A DNA stretch of 64,000 nucleotides, taken from assembly GCA_036583965.1 (NCBI GenBank), contig JAZBQD010000015.1, positions 87,280,309 through 87,344,308 on the forward strand, given 5' to 3'. The notes under the pieces were generated by a model that did not search any database, was not told the DNA's origin, and saw only the letters and a program-made list of their open reading frames with translations. Source of the DNA: Prunella strophiata. Lineage: Eukaryota; Chordata; Aves; Passeriformes; Prunellidae. This document shows positions 27,201 through 39,601 of the stretch, in pieces; positions within the stretch are counted from its first letter, which is position 1; each line of letters starts with the position of its first letter. The position numbers were made by a program, and so were the translations under genes.

Positions 27201-28269
27201 GAAACCTAGTTTCCTGACTTTTCACAGCAAAACTGAAGGAATTACTTGAAGCAAGAATCAGACTCCCTGCCTCAAACCCTTTTGTTAGATTTGCACGGAA
27301 AAGGACTAGAGGTATTTTTGTCCATCTGTCTTAAAATACATGTTGTTCAGAGTTGTTTGCATGCTTATGATTATATGCTAAGGGTGAACTGTGATGTGGG
27401 TGAGACAATGGGGTTGTGTGTTTTCTGCAAATCTTGTTTTTTCTATGTGAGTTTTTAAGAGTATAATAAAATGTAGAAGATAGTAATGAAGCTGGAGAAG
27501 GGTCACAATATCTTTCCAGGAACTCTGCCGGGCATAGACAAACATAATTCAGTGTACATCTTAGAGAGTTGTAATCCAGGATCTCAGCAGATCTACGATT
27601 CAAAAGGATGCCAAAAATATGAACCTTAGCTACAAAACAGTGCTAGGAGTAGCCTACCATTTCTTAATGATTGCTCTTACCACATGTTTTAAAACTGATG
27701 GTGGAATGTTCTGTTGCTACTTCTGGTCAGCAAGAGGAGAGAGGAAAGGCAAGATTGGCTTCTGGTCCATTTAAGTGGAATGAAATGTCCAGAATACTGT
27801 GTCTTCCTTTCTAGTGCAGCATTTTGGCATAAGGGGCAAGAATGCAATCTTTAATGTAGTCTGTTATAGTAGTGCCTACTCGGAGGCACTGGCTGTGAAT
27901 CTGGCGAAAGGAGGTTCCTGTCCTGAGCTTTTCTGATTTTCTTTTTAAGAGCAAATGTAACAGGCAGATGAAACCAAGTATGTTTCTTAAGAAATGGAGA
28001 CTGTGACTAGAATACAGGTGATTGTACTAGGAAGATACTAGGAATATTGCTAATACTGCAGTAGCACTTTTCTTTTTTGTCTTTAGACAAGGTTTTGAAC
28101 CAAACATTCTAAAATAGAAAAGGATGCTTATGAAGTTCTATGAATAGTGACTTGAAAATACTTTGACCCTAATATGCCAGATGAAGTACTTTAGTGACTG
28201 CCTACACAGTTCTTTCCACAAAGAAACCCACCAGCTTTTCTTCTCTGACATCTCTGTAATCTTTTCTAG
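21207..28269. other. Non-coding interval immediately 5' of PHACTR1 coding start
   Basis: No recognised gene or transposon. It holds a 20-bp direct repeat at 24586-24638, scattered short A and T runs, and an exon-like segment at 26133-26195 (TTTCTGGCTCACAG acceptor, CTG|GTAAGT donor) that could be a 5' UTR exon. Open frames (for example 23439-23843) look like chance frames. Confidence 0.5.
24586..24638 (+). repeat. Tandem duplication, 33-bp period
   Basis: AACTCTCCAAAATGCAAAGA occurs at 24586-24605 and again, identical, at 24619-24638. The intervening 13 bases (TGGAGGTGCTAGC) complete one 33-bp unit. The exact match suggests a recent local duplication. Confidence 0.85.
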
Positions 28270-28326
28270 GAATCTGACTGATCGTTCATACGGGAGTATT
28301 GTACACAAACACAAAGCACCTTCAAA
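28270..28326 (+). other. PHACTR1: Probable 5' UTR part of PHACTR1 first coding exon
   Basis: Fifty-seven bases between a good splice acceptor (pyrimidine-rich 28225-28269 ending CTTTTCTAG) and the ATG at 28327. They contain an in-frame TGA at 28279. The acceptor implies at least one upstream non-coding exon. The exact exon start is inferred from the splice signal and not from transcript data. Confidence 0.6.
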
Positions 28327-28387
28327 ATGGACTACTTTTTGGATGTCGAGTCTGCCCACAGACTGTTTTACAGTCAAGGAGCCCAAG
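28327..28387 (+). CDS. PHACTR1: PHACTR1 first coding exon (partial gene)
   Basis: Encodes MDYFLDVESAHRLFYSQGAQ plus the first base of a split Ala codon. This matches the N-terminus of PHACTR1, which binds G-actin through RPEL motifs and protein phosphatase 1 through its C-terminus to control actin assembly. The ATG is preceded by TTCAAA and followed by G; the nearest in-frame upstream codon of note is TGA at 28279, with no ATG between, so this start is well supported. A pyrimidine-rich tract ending TTTTCTAG at 28269 suggests the exon begins at 28270 with 57 nt of 5' UTR. The donor G|GTAAGA at 28387/28388 is near consensus. The exon ends in phase 1, and G plus CT of either exon A or exon B restores Ala, giving ...GAQARRATLL. 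As I remember it, the human protein has a few extra residues here (a partial repeat of LDVESA); this exon has one copy. Confidence 0.93.
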
Positions 28388-29616
28388 GTAAGAAACTCTG
28401 GCACTGACTCAGAAAATTACTAGTTTAACTGTACAGTTAAAATGTATTTGGCCAGATAGGGACCAGTGACCGACTGTACTTAAGTGTTGAGAGGGTACAG
28501 GGTAAGGCCTTCAAAATGCATGGGCTTTAAAAGGGACTACAAGAAAAGTAATAGGTGGGGTTGATCTGCCCTCTCAGAGGATGAGGAGGAGCTGTGAGAG
28601 CTGTAGTGTGTGCTGTGGGAGCAAAAAGAGCTGCCAAGATACAGGTTCTGTTGTCACAGAACCTAAATGGACAAAACAGAGGAGACAACAATGGCCCGCA
28701 GCTTGCTGAATAAGCCTGTGGTGTTCTTTCCCTTCCTCCTTTTTCTTCTCAGTGCTGACAGGATTGTAAGGTGATGTTATTCAGGAAAAACTGGTTTGGG
28801 AAAGCCCTGAGGCAGTCCTCCACTACGGTGTGCAAACAGCAGCTCTCACTGGTCTTCATTGTCCCCTGTGAAATGCTGGCCCCCACAGAGCAGCAGCAGG
28901 GTGAGAGGGGAAGGGTAACCAAGATCCACTGCTTTAATGTAGCTGGGACTTGTTCACGACATAGATGATAATTTTGGTAAAGTCAGATCACATTTTTCTC
29001 ACCAGCTCTATATTTGGAGAAAACTTGCAGTTTCAGAGAGAAGGTTTTTTTTTTCTTCCCTTAAACTTTAAACACCATATTAAATTCAAGAAAATTGTAA
29101 GAGCCAAGTAGCTCTATCAGGCCATTTTTGTTTCTACATAATGCCTGTTTTTTGAAAATGGGATCCATTTTTCTTCCACTATTAATTTCACTGGTTGATA
29201 ATCAAATGCAAAGTCTGGACAAGAGAGTTTGGACTTTCATCTGGAGGCTATTCTCCCAGAGCAAGATGTAATCCACCCACGGGATGCCACCATCCCAGGA
29301 TAATGGGGAGCAGTACCACCTCTGACCTTTGGCTCAGCTGAGGCTCTGCTGCCTAACATGTGCTGTGCTGCTTAGCTGTTGTCTCAGTTGATGTGATACT
29401 GTTTCATCTGTACCAGTTGCAGAAAGCCTTTCTTGTCACAACACAGCTTCCTGCATTGAACAAGAGAAGCAAATACTAAGCACCAGAAAATCAGGGGGAA
29501 AAAACGCTGAAGGCAATGACTGATTTTGATGGTTTTTTTTTTCTCTATTTCTAAAATGCAACAAGCACCTGGGCATTGCTACAGAAGTAATTTTGAAATA
29601 TGTTCTTCAACCCTCT

Positions 29617-29692
29617 TTGAGCAGAGAGGTTGGACTAGATGACCTTGCTAATACTGTGATCCCTTCCAACCATACCCATTCTGTGATATCTC
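29617..29692 (+). mobile_element. CR1 LINE terminal fragment, + strand
   Basis: Short remnant of the CR1 3' end: GAGGTTGGACTAGATGACCT, then GATCCCTTCCAACC and CATTCTGTGATATCT. About 75 bases remain. Confidence 0.75.
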
Positions 29693-32600
29693 TATGGGAA
29701 CAAACCATTTCTATTGCTTTGAAACTAAAAGTCAGGAATTTGCATCTCACTGCTTTACAAACTATAGCAAATTATCAACAGCATCCCAATGCCCTGTGCC
29801 CTGCAACATACAGAGGCAACTGTGGAAGAAAGACTATGTGATCATGCAATGAAAGTCTATTACAGTCATGTGCACAGGGTGACTAGTAAGGGTTGTGCAG
29901 GTCACCTTCACTGTAACTATATCCAAGCAGGCAAGATTGAAAAAACATTATCTTACCCATCCTTGGCGAAATTATATTGTTAGCACATATAGAAATGCTT
30001 GTACTGATCACTTATTAAATCCAAAACAAGGAAAAAAATTCATTATGGAGAACTGTATTCCTTGATACAAATGTCAGCAGCAGGGGGCTGATCTCTAGAT
30101 CTGTCATGTGGACTTTTATCCCTTGGCCAAAACAAATAGGAACTAGCACTGAGACTTAGAGATTTTTTGTTTCCCTGCTTGGGAATGTTTTGTGAAAGTC
30201 ACCAATTATATGCTTCCCCTATCCCACACCCTAACTACCTCCACAACTAGAAACACTGACAAAAAAGCCATGCTACACTTAGCCTCTGTCTCTTTCCACT
30301 TTTCATCTTTCTCATTGCTCTTTTTACTGCATTTCCCACAGCTCCTGCCCTTTGCATCTCTTACCTCTACATGCTTGAGGTGAGGCCTCTTCCCCAAACT
30401 CTAGTAACCTCCCCTCTCTTCCTATTCCTGTACTTGAGGTCAGCTGCTCTCCAACAAGCTGAGTGCCAGCAGGGAAATTGCTCTGAGCACAGAAGAGACA
30501 ATGTTTCTGCTTTAAATTCTCAAATGCTGCAACACAGCAGCCCCCTGGCAACAGGAGAGCTGCTTGAGGGGAAGAACAGATGAACAACAGCAGTGGCAAT
30601 AGGATGTGAGATGAAATGTGGCCTTGTGCAGAGAGAAGTTTCAGGAGGCTTTCACTGAGTCTCTCTGAGGTGCCACAGATGGCTTCAGCAAGGCCAAACA
30701 ATAAGTCTCTAGAAGAACTATAATCATTGAGCTTTTCTGCAGTAAATGCCTTTATCACTATCTTTAGCCCCAAACTTCTAAATACCCCCTTCCTCTCAGC
30801 TGCTTTACCCTCAGTACAGAGCAAGGAACTTCAACTTATTGCATGAGCACTCATGCTGCCTATACAGCTCTGCTAACTCCTGTTGACCTTGTACCTTATG
30901 CCAAATTTTAGGCTGTCTTCCAAAAAACAAGCACTTTTATATGAGATAATGGCATGATATCTCCAAACATGGGCAAAACCAACATATTTCTTTCCTTCTC
31001 TACCTTCTGAGAAACAGGCTAACTGCATTAGCTTTAACTTTCTGAAACCGCTCCCAAAACACACTGAATGTGAGGCACTCATCCACAATAAATAGCATAG
31101 CTCAAGTAGCTAGTATGAAACTGAATAAAAGGTCTGCAAGAAAACATTGCCAACAGATCTGCCTAATGGGATTGCAAGTGACTATTTGATGTTGATATAA
31201 TGGCATGACGCTATTAGCAAATCACACTATCAAACAGCATGTTTGATACATTAAAACTGCAATAAGAACTGATTGAAAGAAGACTACAGTATTCTGCCAT
31301 TTAATTAGAAACAACATCAGAAAACAGTATATGTATTATTAGTAGTGTAGTTGTATTGTTAGTTATTGCATTACAAAGTCCTCTGTTTACAAAATGTAGA
31401 ATGGGGGTTTATGAGCCACTCAAATCTTCTGTGAGATTTAAAGATCCCTGCCCTTTAGTACTCCAGATCAAGAAAAAAATCTTTCCAGTGTTTTCACATT
31501 AATGACATGACAATGTTACAAATGGCAGCTGTAAAGCACTCATTCTCATTTCTAGTCATTCCTTGTGGGTGGAAGAGAAGGGAAGGAATAGGACTGCAAA
31601 ATATTGGGAAGGAACTCATAGAGCTATGATATCATTGACAACTGATGACATCATATTCTACCTTGCCTGGGGTCTTGTGCAGTTGAATGTGTGATACTCT
31701 GACCTCAACAAATAGACTGAGGCAGGGCTTTATCCTCCAGCAACTAACGCCCCGGTTCTCTACGCCTTGCTGCCTGCACTAACGCCCACGCCTTGTCCCT
31801 ACTCCTGCAGAAAGATGCAGACTGCCTTTGCTGTTTTAGGGTAGGAGGAGAGGTGTTACTTTTTGAGCTGCCACCTCTCCTATCCTCTCCTCTGCAGGAG
31901 CAGCCATCACCTCACTTCCATGGGCTGAGCACAGAGCAGAGAAATGCTTGCCCTGTTCAGGCTGTATCTGCTGTTCAAACAGCTGTTCCCTGTTTCCTTC
32001 AAGGAAAGTGAAGCAGGAGGGATGGAAAAGTCACAAAAGCTGGATCTGCCAGTAGGATTAGCTAGATTTAGAAAACTTGGTAAATGAAGCCAGCTGGCTG
32101 TAGTCTTCAAACACAAGCCAGAAATATCCTAAGCTCTGCAGCCCTCCTGACTGTCTCTTCTGTACTGTATGTTGGAATCTAGGAGCTGGTGGGATGTCCT
32201 TGCCAAGTGCGTAATGCCTGGTGACGCATCTGCAAATCAGAAACAGGAAAGAAAGGACTGTGAACCCTTGCATCCAGCCTCTTGCCCTTGGAAAGCCTGA
32301 ATTTGAAATCTAAGCATGAAGCTGGACTTTCATTTTCAAAAAAGCCTTCTCCTTCTGAAGTGTCTAAAAGACACTGGTTATTCTTGGCTGCAAATATATT
32401 CTAAATTCAAATCTATCATGGCTTTCAGCTGCAAGGGCTGAAAGTAGGTAATGTGGTCTGGTATAGGATTTAGCTCCCTTATCCCTTAGGTGACTTCAGT
32501 GAAGATGTTTCTACCTAAGAGTTCTAACTAGTTTAGCATGTATCAGGAAAAAAAAAGGTCCTTTTAAAAGCAGCGTTCACCTAATCTTAGATATCTTCCT

Positions 32601-35402
32601 TGGGTTAATGCAAGTCTTGCCTTTATACTGATTATGAAAGCCTAGACAGTGAACTTGAGTGAAAGATGCCTGTGCTAGTGGCATTTGTTTGTATAGAGAA
32701 ATGGCAAGAGAGGATCTAATTCAGAAAAGGGAGTAACTTCCCCAAAAATGGGTAAAGCTATAATCCAAAACTGTAAATCTGAAGACCTCATCTTAGCCTC
32801 CTTTGGAGAGACATCATTGATCTTGAAGTTCTATATGAAAATTATGCTTTTGGGCATGCGAAGAAAGACCTCACATTTGACAGAGCTGAGCAGGCAGGCA
32901 CTGAGGAGAGAGAAGTGAGCAGCTCCATAAGGGAAAATAAACCCAGAGTCACCAAAACAAGCAGAGGCAGCAGTCTCACCTATGAAAGTAAAGCACAGCA
33001 GCACACAAGCCAAGCAGGTCTGGTGACAGTCACCAGGTTTAGTCAGGAGTCCAGACCATCAGACAAGTCCATGGATGATGAGGCAGGCATGAGACTAAGC
33101 GGGACATGAAGTCAGCAGTCTGGATGTGGATCAGTGAGGAATGTAGCCAGCCACAGGCATAGCTGCAGCCTTGCTCAGCAAATGGGCTGTGGCCACAGTG
33201 TAAGTGTAACTCCAAAATCAGGGAGAAAGCAGATGTTGAGGCTTCTGGCTTCTTTCTCAAGAAGCTCCAAAGCTGGTCAGGGCCTCTTAAACCACTCTCT
33301 CCAACAGCTGTACCATGTCAAAGAGCCTGCCTTGAGCACAGCCAACTAAATTCTGTACAGGGAGTACACACAGAGATGTTGGTACCTGGCTTTCTCCTAG
33401 GCTCTATCAGGATTAAGGACTGAGGAACCCCTTCCCTCCCTCCCTCTCTTTCATTGTATACAAGGGGGTTGAGCACCGGGATGAACTCCAAGAGAGAAGA
33501 ATAATTCCTGCCCAGTACACTGCAAGTGAAGGCTTTAGGTACCACTACAAAAAGGGATTTTCCCATCACAGACAGCACATAGCACTTTTCTACAGCCATG
33601 GTCTGATGGAATGGGGCCCAAGCCCTCTCTTGGTGCCTCTAGCAACAGCACAGCAGTCTGATAGCATGGGCTGCACTGTGCAGTGTCAGGATGCCACTCT
33701 GGGCTGCAGGCATCCACCTTTGCACCACAGTGCAACTCTCAGGTCCCTGCTGGGAGTTCGGGTTCAGCTCTCACATGACTTCTTACTCAATAAAATAGTT
33801 TCTGATTTCCTGGGGAGCTATGCATCCACTTATATCCTGTATCCTTATATCATATATTCTTTCATACCAGCAGGGCACACCAACTTAAAATTAACTGTGT
33901 TAATTATTTTGAAGATTCTGCTACATTCCTTGAAGTTGCTTGCTAGGCCATTTGGTAAGATACACTGCATCTATTTAAATAACTGAACAAAACCCTCTTG
34001 CAGGTTTATCTTAAGCTATCCATTGTACCTATAAATAAGTTACAGACAGACTTACATTAGGTATGCTTTTATTGGTTGCAACATTAAAAAAAAAGGAAAT
34101 AAAAATATGGTACATACTGCCAGGGGTAACATAGGCCATGATTGCTCAAAAGATTTTAGGAAATCATTCTTCTTGATAAGGTTTAATAAAGTACTCTCAG
34201 GTATAGTTTTAATTCCACTATTTTTCTGTTACTCTGTGTTTCCACAATATTTATTTCACTGTGCTTCATTTTTTGCTCATTTATTTTAATTCAGTCAGTG
34301 GTGATTCATTCTAGATGTTTGATTTAATCACTGCTGACTCTTCATTGCTACTTTCCTTCTGCTTTTGCATATTAAATTGGGTCCAGTATTTTATAAAAAC
34401 ATATTGCTGCAGAATCCCCAGATCCTAGTCCAGAATTATTCCACTCGGGATGTCCCTCTATCCACCAAAATGTTATGATTAATCCATCCAACATGTTAAC
34501 ATATTTTCAAAATTACAAAAACTTCCAGGTCTATTTTATTTATGTGATATCACCAGTTCTTAGACTAACATCAATATCAGAAGCATTGGTAACATCTAAT
34601 GTGCATTCTTAATAAAATGTCCCTACCTTTAAATAATATTAAGAAACTGATCAACATCAACCTTTTCTTCATCCTTTTTAGAATTCTTTTCCCACTTCCT
34701 ATTCTGGCATATCCCCATTATTGAGAATTTCAGAACAGCCTATGCCTTTGGACACAGAGAAACAAGCAAGTTTCACCTGAAATGTACAAAAAATGCTAGT
34801 TAGGTGTATTGTGCATACTTTTTACCTAAATTCCACAAACCAGCAGAACAAATGTGTGCACAAATGTGGATATCCTTTTGCATGGGTACTGTTGTTGGCA
34901 ATCCTTGGGTCTGTGGTTGAATTCGATGTATCCATGTACTTTATTTCGGATTACTGATGTCCATCAAGACAGATTTCAACAGCTCTGCTTTAGAGACATG
35001 GAGCAATCCATATGCATGTGCTTCTGTGTTTATGTGGGAGACACAAGCCTATAAATCTTTCCTCATAAATGACAAATTATGTCCTCTCCACATGTTCCAC
35101 TCTCCGCCTCTCCTGCAACTCATACTCTGTTTCCCAAATCTAATGCTTCAAATGTTGTCCTTTCACCTTCTTTTAAATGCAACTGATAAAGTCAAGTAGC
35201 ATTAAACCAGACCAAAAGATTTTTTTTTTTCCTGGTGAACATTCAATTGAGCCCACTGCCTGGTTTCTCTTTAAGGAAGAATATTCACAGCCTAATAATG
35301 TTTCTTTAGCACAAAAGGAGTATCATGTGCTAGATGAATCAAAATGTACCCGAACTCATATTTTTAAAGCTTCCATTTAGCCAAAAATACATTTCTGCAT
35401 GC

Positions 35403-35422
35403 ATTATCTACATGTAGATAAT
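35403..35422. promoter_or_regulatory. Perfect 20-bp palindrome with inverted GATA-type motifs
   Basis: ATTATCTACATGTAGATAAT reads the same on both strands. It contains inverted copies of AGATAA, the core of WGATAR sites bound by GATA factors, around a central ACATGT. GCAT and ATGC lie just outside the arms. Whether it binds anything is inference. Confidence 0.5.
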
Positions 35423-38400
35423 TTATGCTATGATGAGCCCTCTCCACAGAAGCATGAAGGAGAACTGAGTAAGATCTCATATGTTTCTCTAGCAGAAAAA
35501 AGCAGCAAGGAAGAAAAATCCTATTCAATCAGCATTAGTAGGACTGCAATTAAAATATTTTCATAGATATTTTACAAAGTCGTTAAAAATTTGCCCTGAG
35601 AAAGGTTTTCCTCAGTAAAGCCTTTAAGATTTCTGATGTAAACCAGCATACACCTTGTGGCTATTTCAGTGTTATTTGAATCTTTCTACATCTAGACATC
35701 TGCAAGAAGTTTTAGCACTTTACTTGTACTAAGATAAAAATCATCATATTTCAAAGATTTCCCATTTGGAGGTCAAAATGTACTCTGCACATTAGGGTTT
35801 CTAGGTGAAACCCTATTGAGTCAAAAATGACCAGGGTACTTGTGTCACCTATTTTAATAAAGGCTGATTTGTAAAAATGGATGGAAAAATCTAAATGAAT
35901 ATTCCATGTTTTCTCCAATTAATTTTTAGGAAGATGCCATTTCATCTCTGAATTTTTTCCAATTAATTTTTTTTTCTAAATAACACAACTCTTAAAAAAA
36001 AAATCAATACTATAACTCTTCAAAACATAAACGTAGTTCTTGGCAAACAAAAATTGCTACTAACATTTTTATTAAAATATGTGGAAAAGTATCTTAATGG
36101 AAAAAATGGAAGGCATCAAAAATTCTTTGCAAACCACCCTTCATGTTTTCAGTAATTTTAAACAGTATTCAAAAATTGGGACCAGCTATAGATCTAACTA
36201 AACATATTGAAATTATATGTTAAAAATGCCTCTGAACTTGTAATATAAAAATTTACATATTTTACTTTCCCTTCTCTCAAAGACATACTTGTGTTGCACT
36301 TCAGTAATATATGATATTTTAAGACAAACAAATGGGAGATTATATATAATCAATTCTAACATGTCACATGATGTGCATTATAGCATTTCTAGTTTTAAGG
36401 TATTTTTCTCTTCATAAGCAACTTTTTCCCTTTCTAACAAATACCATTCAAGACGTTGCTGCAATGTGCCAATTGAAGTGTAAGCCTATGAAGAACAATG
36501 AAAATAGAAGGAAAGAATTTAACAAAATTACTTATTTCCCTTCTGCATGCTGTTACAGTGGCTCCTTAAATTGAGCTTTTCGACACTGGTCTCATATCCA
36601 TTTGCAGAGTAAGCGGGTCCCTTAATGTGTATTGTAATGTCATTCCATTGCTCCAAGACCTTCAAGAGGATACTTTCTAATTTTCCTGAAAAACTATCTC
36701 CTAAAAGTGTGTCCCAGAGACTGAGCTGGTTTGTGGAGAGCAGCTGAAGCTGGAGATACTGGTGGGTCATCTGTGATGGACCCAAGAGTCACAATGGGCA
36801 TATACTGACAGCTTTACTAAAAAATGTATGGCAAGTCATTAGTGAAATAATGACTGCTGTGGATTTGGAAAAGAGTGTGTACAGTTATATTCATGGCAGG
36901 CATAAACATTCAGTGTCACTCTGATAGATACCAGAATGTGATCAGCTATACTTTTCAGTTCTGGAATTGATCTTAGGTTTTTATTGCAAAATGTTTTAAT
37001 ACTTACTACCCTACTCTGACATGTTTTCAATGTTTACTTAAAATTTCCAGTCATTCTTGAAAACTCCTTTTGGTAATATACACAAAGGGTAGATAATGAT
37101 GGTTGTCAAAGTAATACATAATGATTACTCCAAGAAACATTTTCTAGCTTCCACCTACCTGCAGTCAAAATGAATACAAGCCAGATCCCAATATTTTGAC
37201 CCAAAAGGTAAAAATGATTTATAAACAATTATATAGAAAAGCTTACGCTTATTCTCTGTTTACTATAAATGTATATGTAGTTTGGTGTTGGGATTTTTTT
37301 TTCAGATATATTTCTGTGCTGTGATCCAGCTAGCCCTGAAATGCATGGGTGCCCTTTCACTGACTTAAACTACAGCTAGATCATGCCAGTTTTAAAAGAC
37401 AAATCTTTTACATGGTTGTTTTATGAGATGACTTTTACAATGCTGACTTCCTGTACGGAGAAATCTTCCTTAAGTGTAAATTTGAAGATGGAGTACACAA
37501 AATTTTCCATAGCTGAAATTTTCCATTCTCTTTTATCTTCATTACTGTACTTCCCTATTACAAGGGAGGAATGGTTTACAGCCTACTTGCAGTGTTTACT
37601 TTAGCTTAATCTAAATAGTTGACCCCATTAAATCAATTTCAACTCCTGCCCCTTGTGTTTACTTCAAATTCAAATGCTATGTTAGAAATGAGCAAAAACT
37701 TGAAAGAAATCTATTTAAAAACAGAAAATAAGTAAGTTAGACCAGAAGTAATCTCTACCTCCAGCAACACAGATTTACTTGTTTAATAAACTACATAATA
37801 TTGCAAATTGAAAATTAGAGCATGACAGCTTTTGTTAACTCATACTAATTATATGCTATCATATCTAACACCTTAGTCAGATCTTAGGCATCTGAAAGCT
37901 ACTGATTGACAGGTCTCATTTGAAACTCTAAAAAACTTTAAAGAATCACAGTTAGTAGGTTGCAGAATATGCTCTTAGTCACTATCAGTCATGCTCTCCA
38001 GTCCCAACGGGAAAATATAGTTCATTGTTAGTTATTTGAAGTGTGATGTTTTACAAAAGCCCTGAGATAAAGATTCTTATGCTAGATAATGTCTCAACAG
38101 CAAGAAACATTTAGGGTTTAGGCTCCTAGGCTCTTGCAGGGTCCCACATGGTAGTTAATGTTAATAGGCCAACATTGTGGGCAAGGACGGGCTTTCAACT
38201 AGAAATTCTCTTTCCAATTACATATGAGGTGGAGGAGAAAGTACTTGTGCATGGTTCTCATGATTTCAGTGATCAGACACATCCCAACTAGCATTTGTGA
38301 TAATCTTTATCTACTCAGAGAGAGAGTGAGTTTAGGTGGATACATTTATAGAGGCTCTTCTCTTTGTGATTTGTAATTTATAGGCTCAGTGCCCAAAGCA

Positions 38401-39355
38401 TTCAATAGCCACTCATAATTACATTTCACATTAAAAAACACATACATTTAAGGGGCATTATCAAAGCTGTAAGGTCCAGAGCTAAATACCTAGGCAATGC
38501 CCAAATGAAGGTTGTCTCTTCAACAGTCTTCTTATACATATGGATTATAGCAGGGCTTCTAATTGCATGATGACAGCAATTTTTTACTATCCTCCCATTT
38601 GCTTCATCAGTGCATGGAGGGGGCAGTGCTCACTTAACGAGCCAGTATTAAATATTTTGCTTTCTCCTCATTGAATGCATGGCTCCAAGCCATTTAAATC
38701 CTGTTCAGAAGATACTTTCCTCATGGGTTTTCATTGGTGCTTCACTAAAGTATATGAATACTTTGCAATATTAATGGATTTATATGTTCACAAAATTCAT
38801 ACTGAATGAAAATCACGTTTCTCCCTTCTCCACAGCTAAGCAATTAAGACATAAAGTGATCAAGAGCAAAAAAAGTAGCTGTTAATTTTAAATGCTCAAG
38901 ACAAGACAACAAGAAACTGAGTTTTGGAATAGTTTGCATCTTGTCAAGAATAATAATCACATCATGTGTTCTACTGATGCCTGCAAATATCGACTTTCAC
39001 TCATATCTGCAAATTAATCGACCATTTAAATATTCCCACTCCTCAGGTATCACAGCCTCAAAAACTGCATTCAGGAAACCAGAGACTGCAGCTATTGAGA
39101 GCTATTGAGAAGTTGAGAAAAGAATTGTTTTAGTGGCAAAACTAGGAACTTAGAACAAGCAATCTGTGGCAGCAACAGAGCTATAACCTGTGTCTTTGGG
39201 GCACAAAAGATAACAATCTTTTCTTGGTATCATTCAGTCCAGCCCTTAAATTCTGCAGCATGGAGAATATAAGGCAATGACCTTAGAGCAAACAGCCTGT
39301 TCTACTACCTGCTACAGATCATCTCTTCTGTTGAGTTATTTTCTTTCTCTTTTCT

Positions 39356-39454
39356 ATATTTATTATTATTATTATTCTTTTTCTACCTCCTTCTTCCTCT
39401 TTCTATTTCTCTGTTCTCCTCCTATTCTCATCTTCATTTATTTCTTCTTACCAG
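39356..39454 (+). repeat. (ATT)n and pyrimidine-rich tract upstream of exon A
   Basis: A short TTA/ATT repeat (about 39358-39376) is followed by about 75 bases rich in C and T, with motifs such as TTCTTCCTCTTTC and TCTCCTCC, ending at the TTACCAG acceptor of exon A. As at exon B, the pyrimidine tract is longer than usual, which is compatible with PTB-type control of the exon. Confidence 0.65.
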
Positions 39455-39601
39455 CTCGTCGGGCAACTCTTCTCACTGTGCCCACTCTGGTGACAGCAAC
39501 TTCTGAGGATGACATAGACCGGAGACCCATCAGAAGGCTCCGGTCTAAGAGTGACACCCCTTACTTGGAAGAAGCTCGGATCTGCTTCAACCTTGATAAT
39601 G
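39455..39601 (+). CDS. PHACTR1: PHACTR1 alternative exon A (upstream copy of duplicated exon)
   Basis: 147 bp, phase 1 in and phase 1 out, 49 residues: (A)[19 protein letters not shown], then [20 protein letters not shown], then ARICFNLDN. The acceptor is TTCTTACCAG| after a long pyrimidine-rich stretch and the donor is ATG|GTAAGA. It joins in frame to the first coding exon. This segment lies before the first RPEL motif of PHACTR1 and carries a basic RRPIRR...RSKSD patch. It is a paralogue of the exon at 41223-41369: 40 of 49 residues agree, and of 31 differing codons 22 differ silently. It has Val where exon B has Met, and Cys-Phe where exon B has Ser-Leu. It lies in ordinary AT-rich sequence with mixed third positions, unlike exon B. 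It may be mutually exclusive with exon B or spliced together with it; the sequence alone does not decide. Confidence 0.9.

Larger units (their letters stand above)
28388..39454. other. PHACTR1: PHACTR1 intron between first coding exon and exon A
   Basis: 11,067 bases starting GTAAGA and ending CCAG. No further PHACTR1-like coding segment was seen. It contains a tiny CR1 tail at 29617, a perfect 8-bp hairpin (AGGTTCTG/CAGAACCT, 28643-28664), a CpG-richer patch at 31740-31810 with imperfect ACTAACGCCC repeats, and a 20-bp perfect palindrome at 35403. The stretch 34000-39300 is AT-rich and free of recognisable repeats, which can be a sign of constrained non-coding sequence. Confidence 0.7.
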
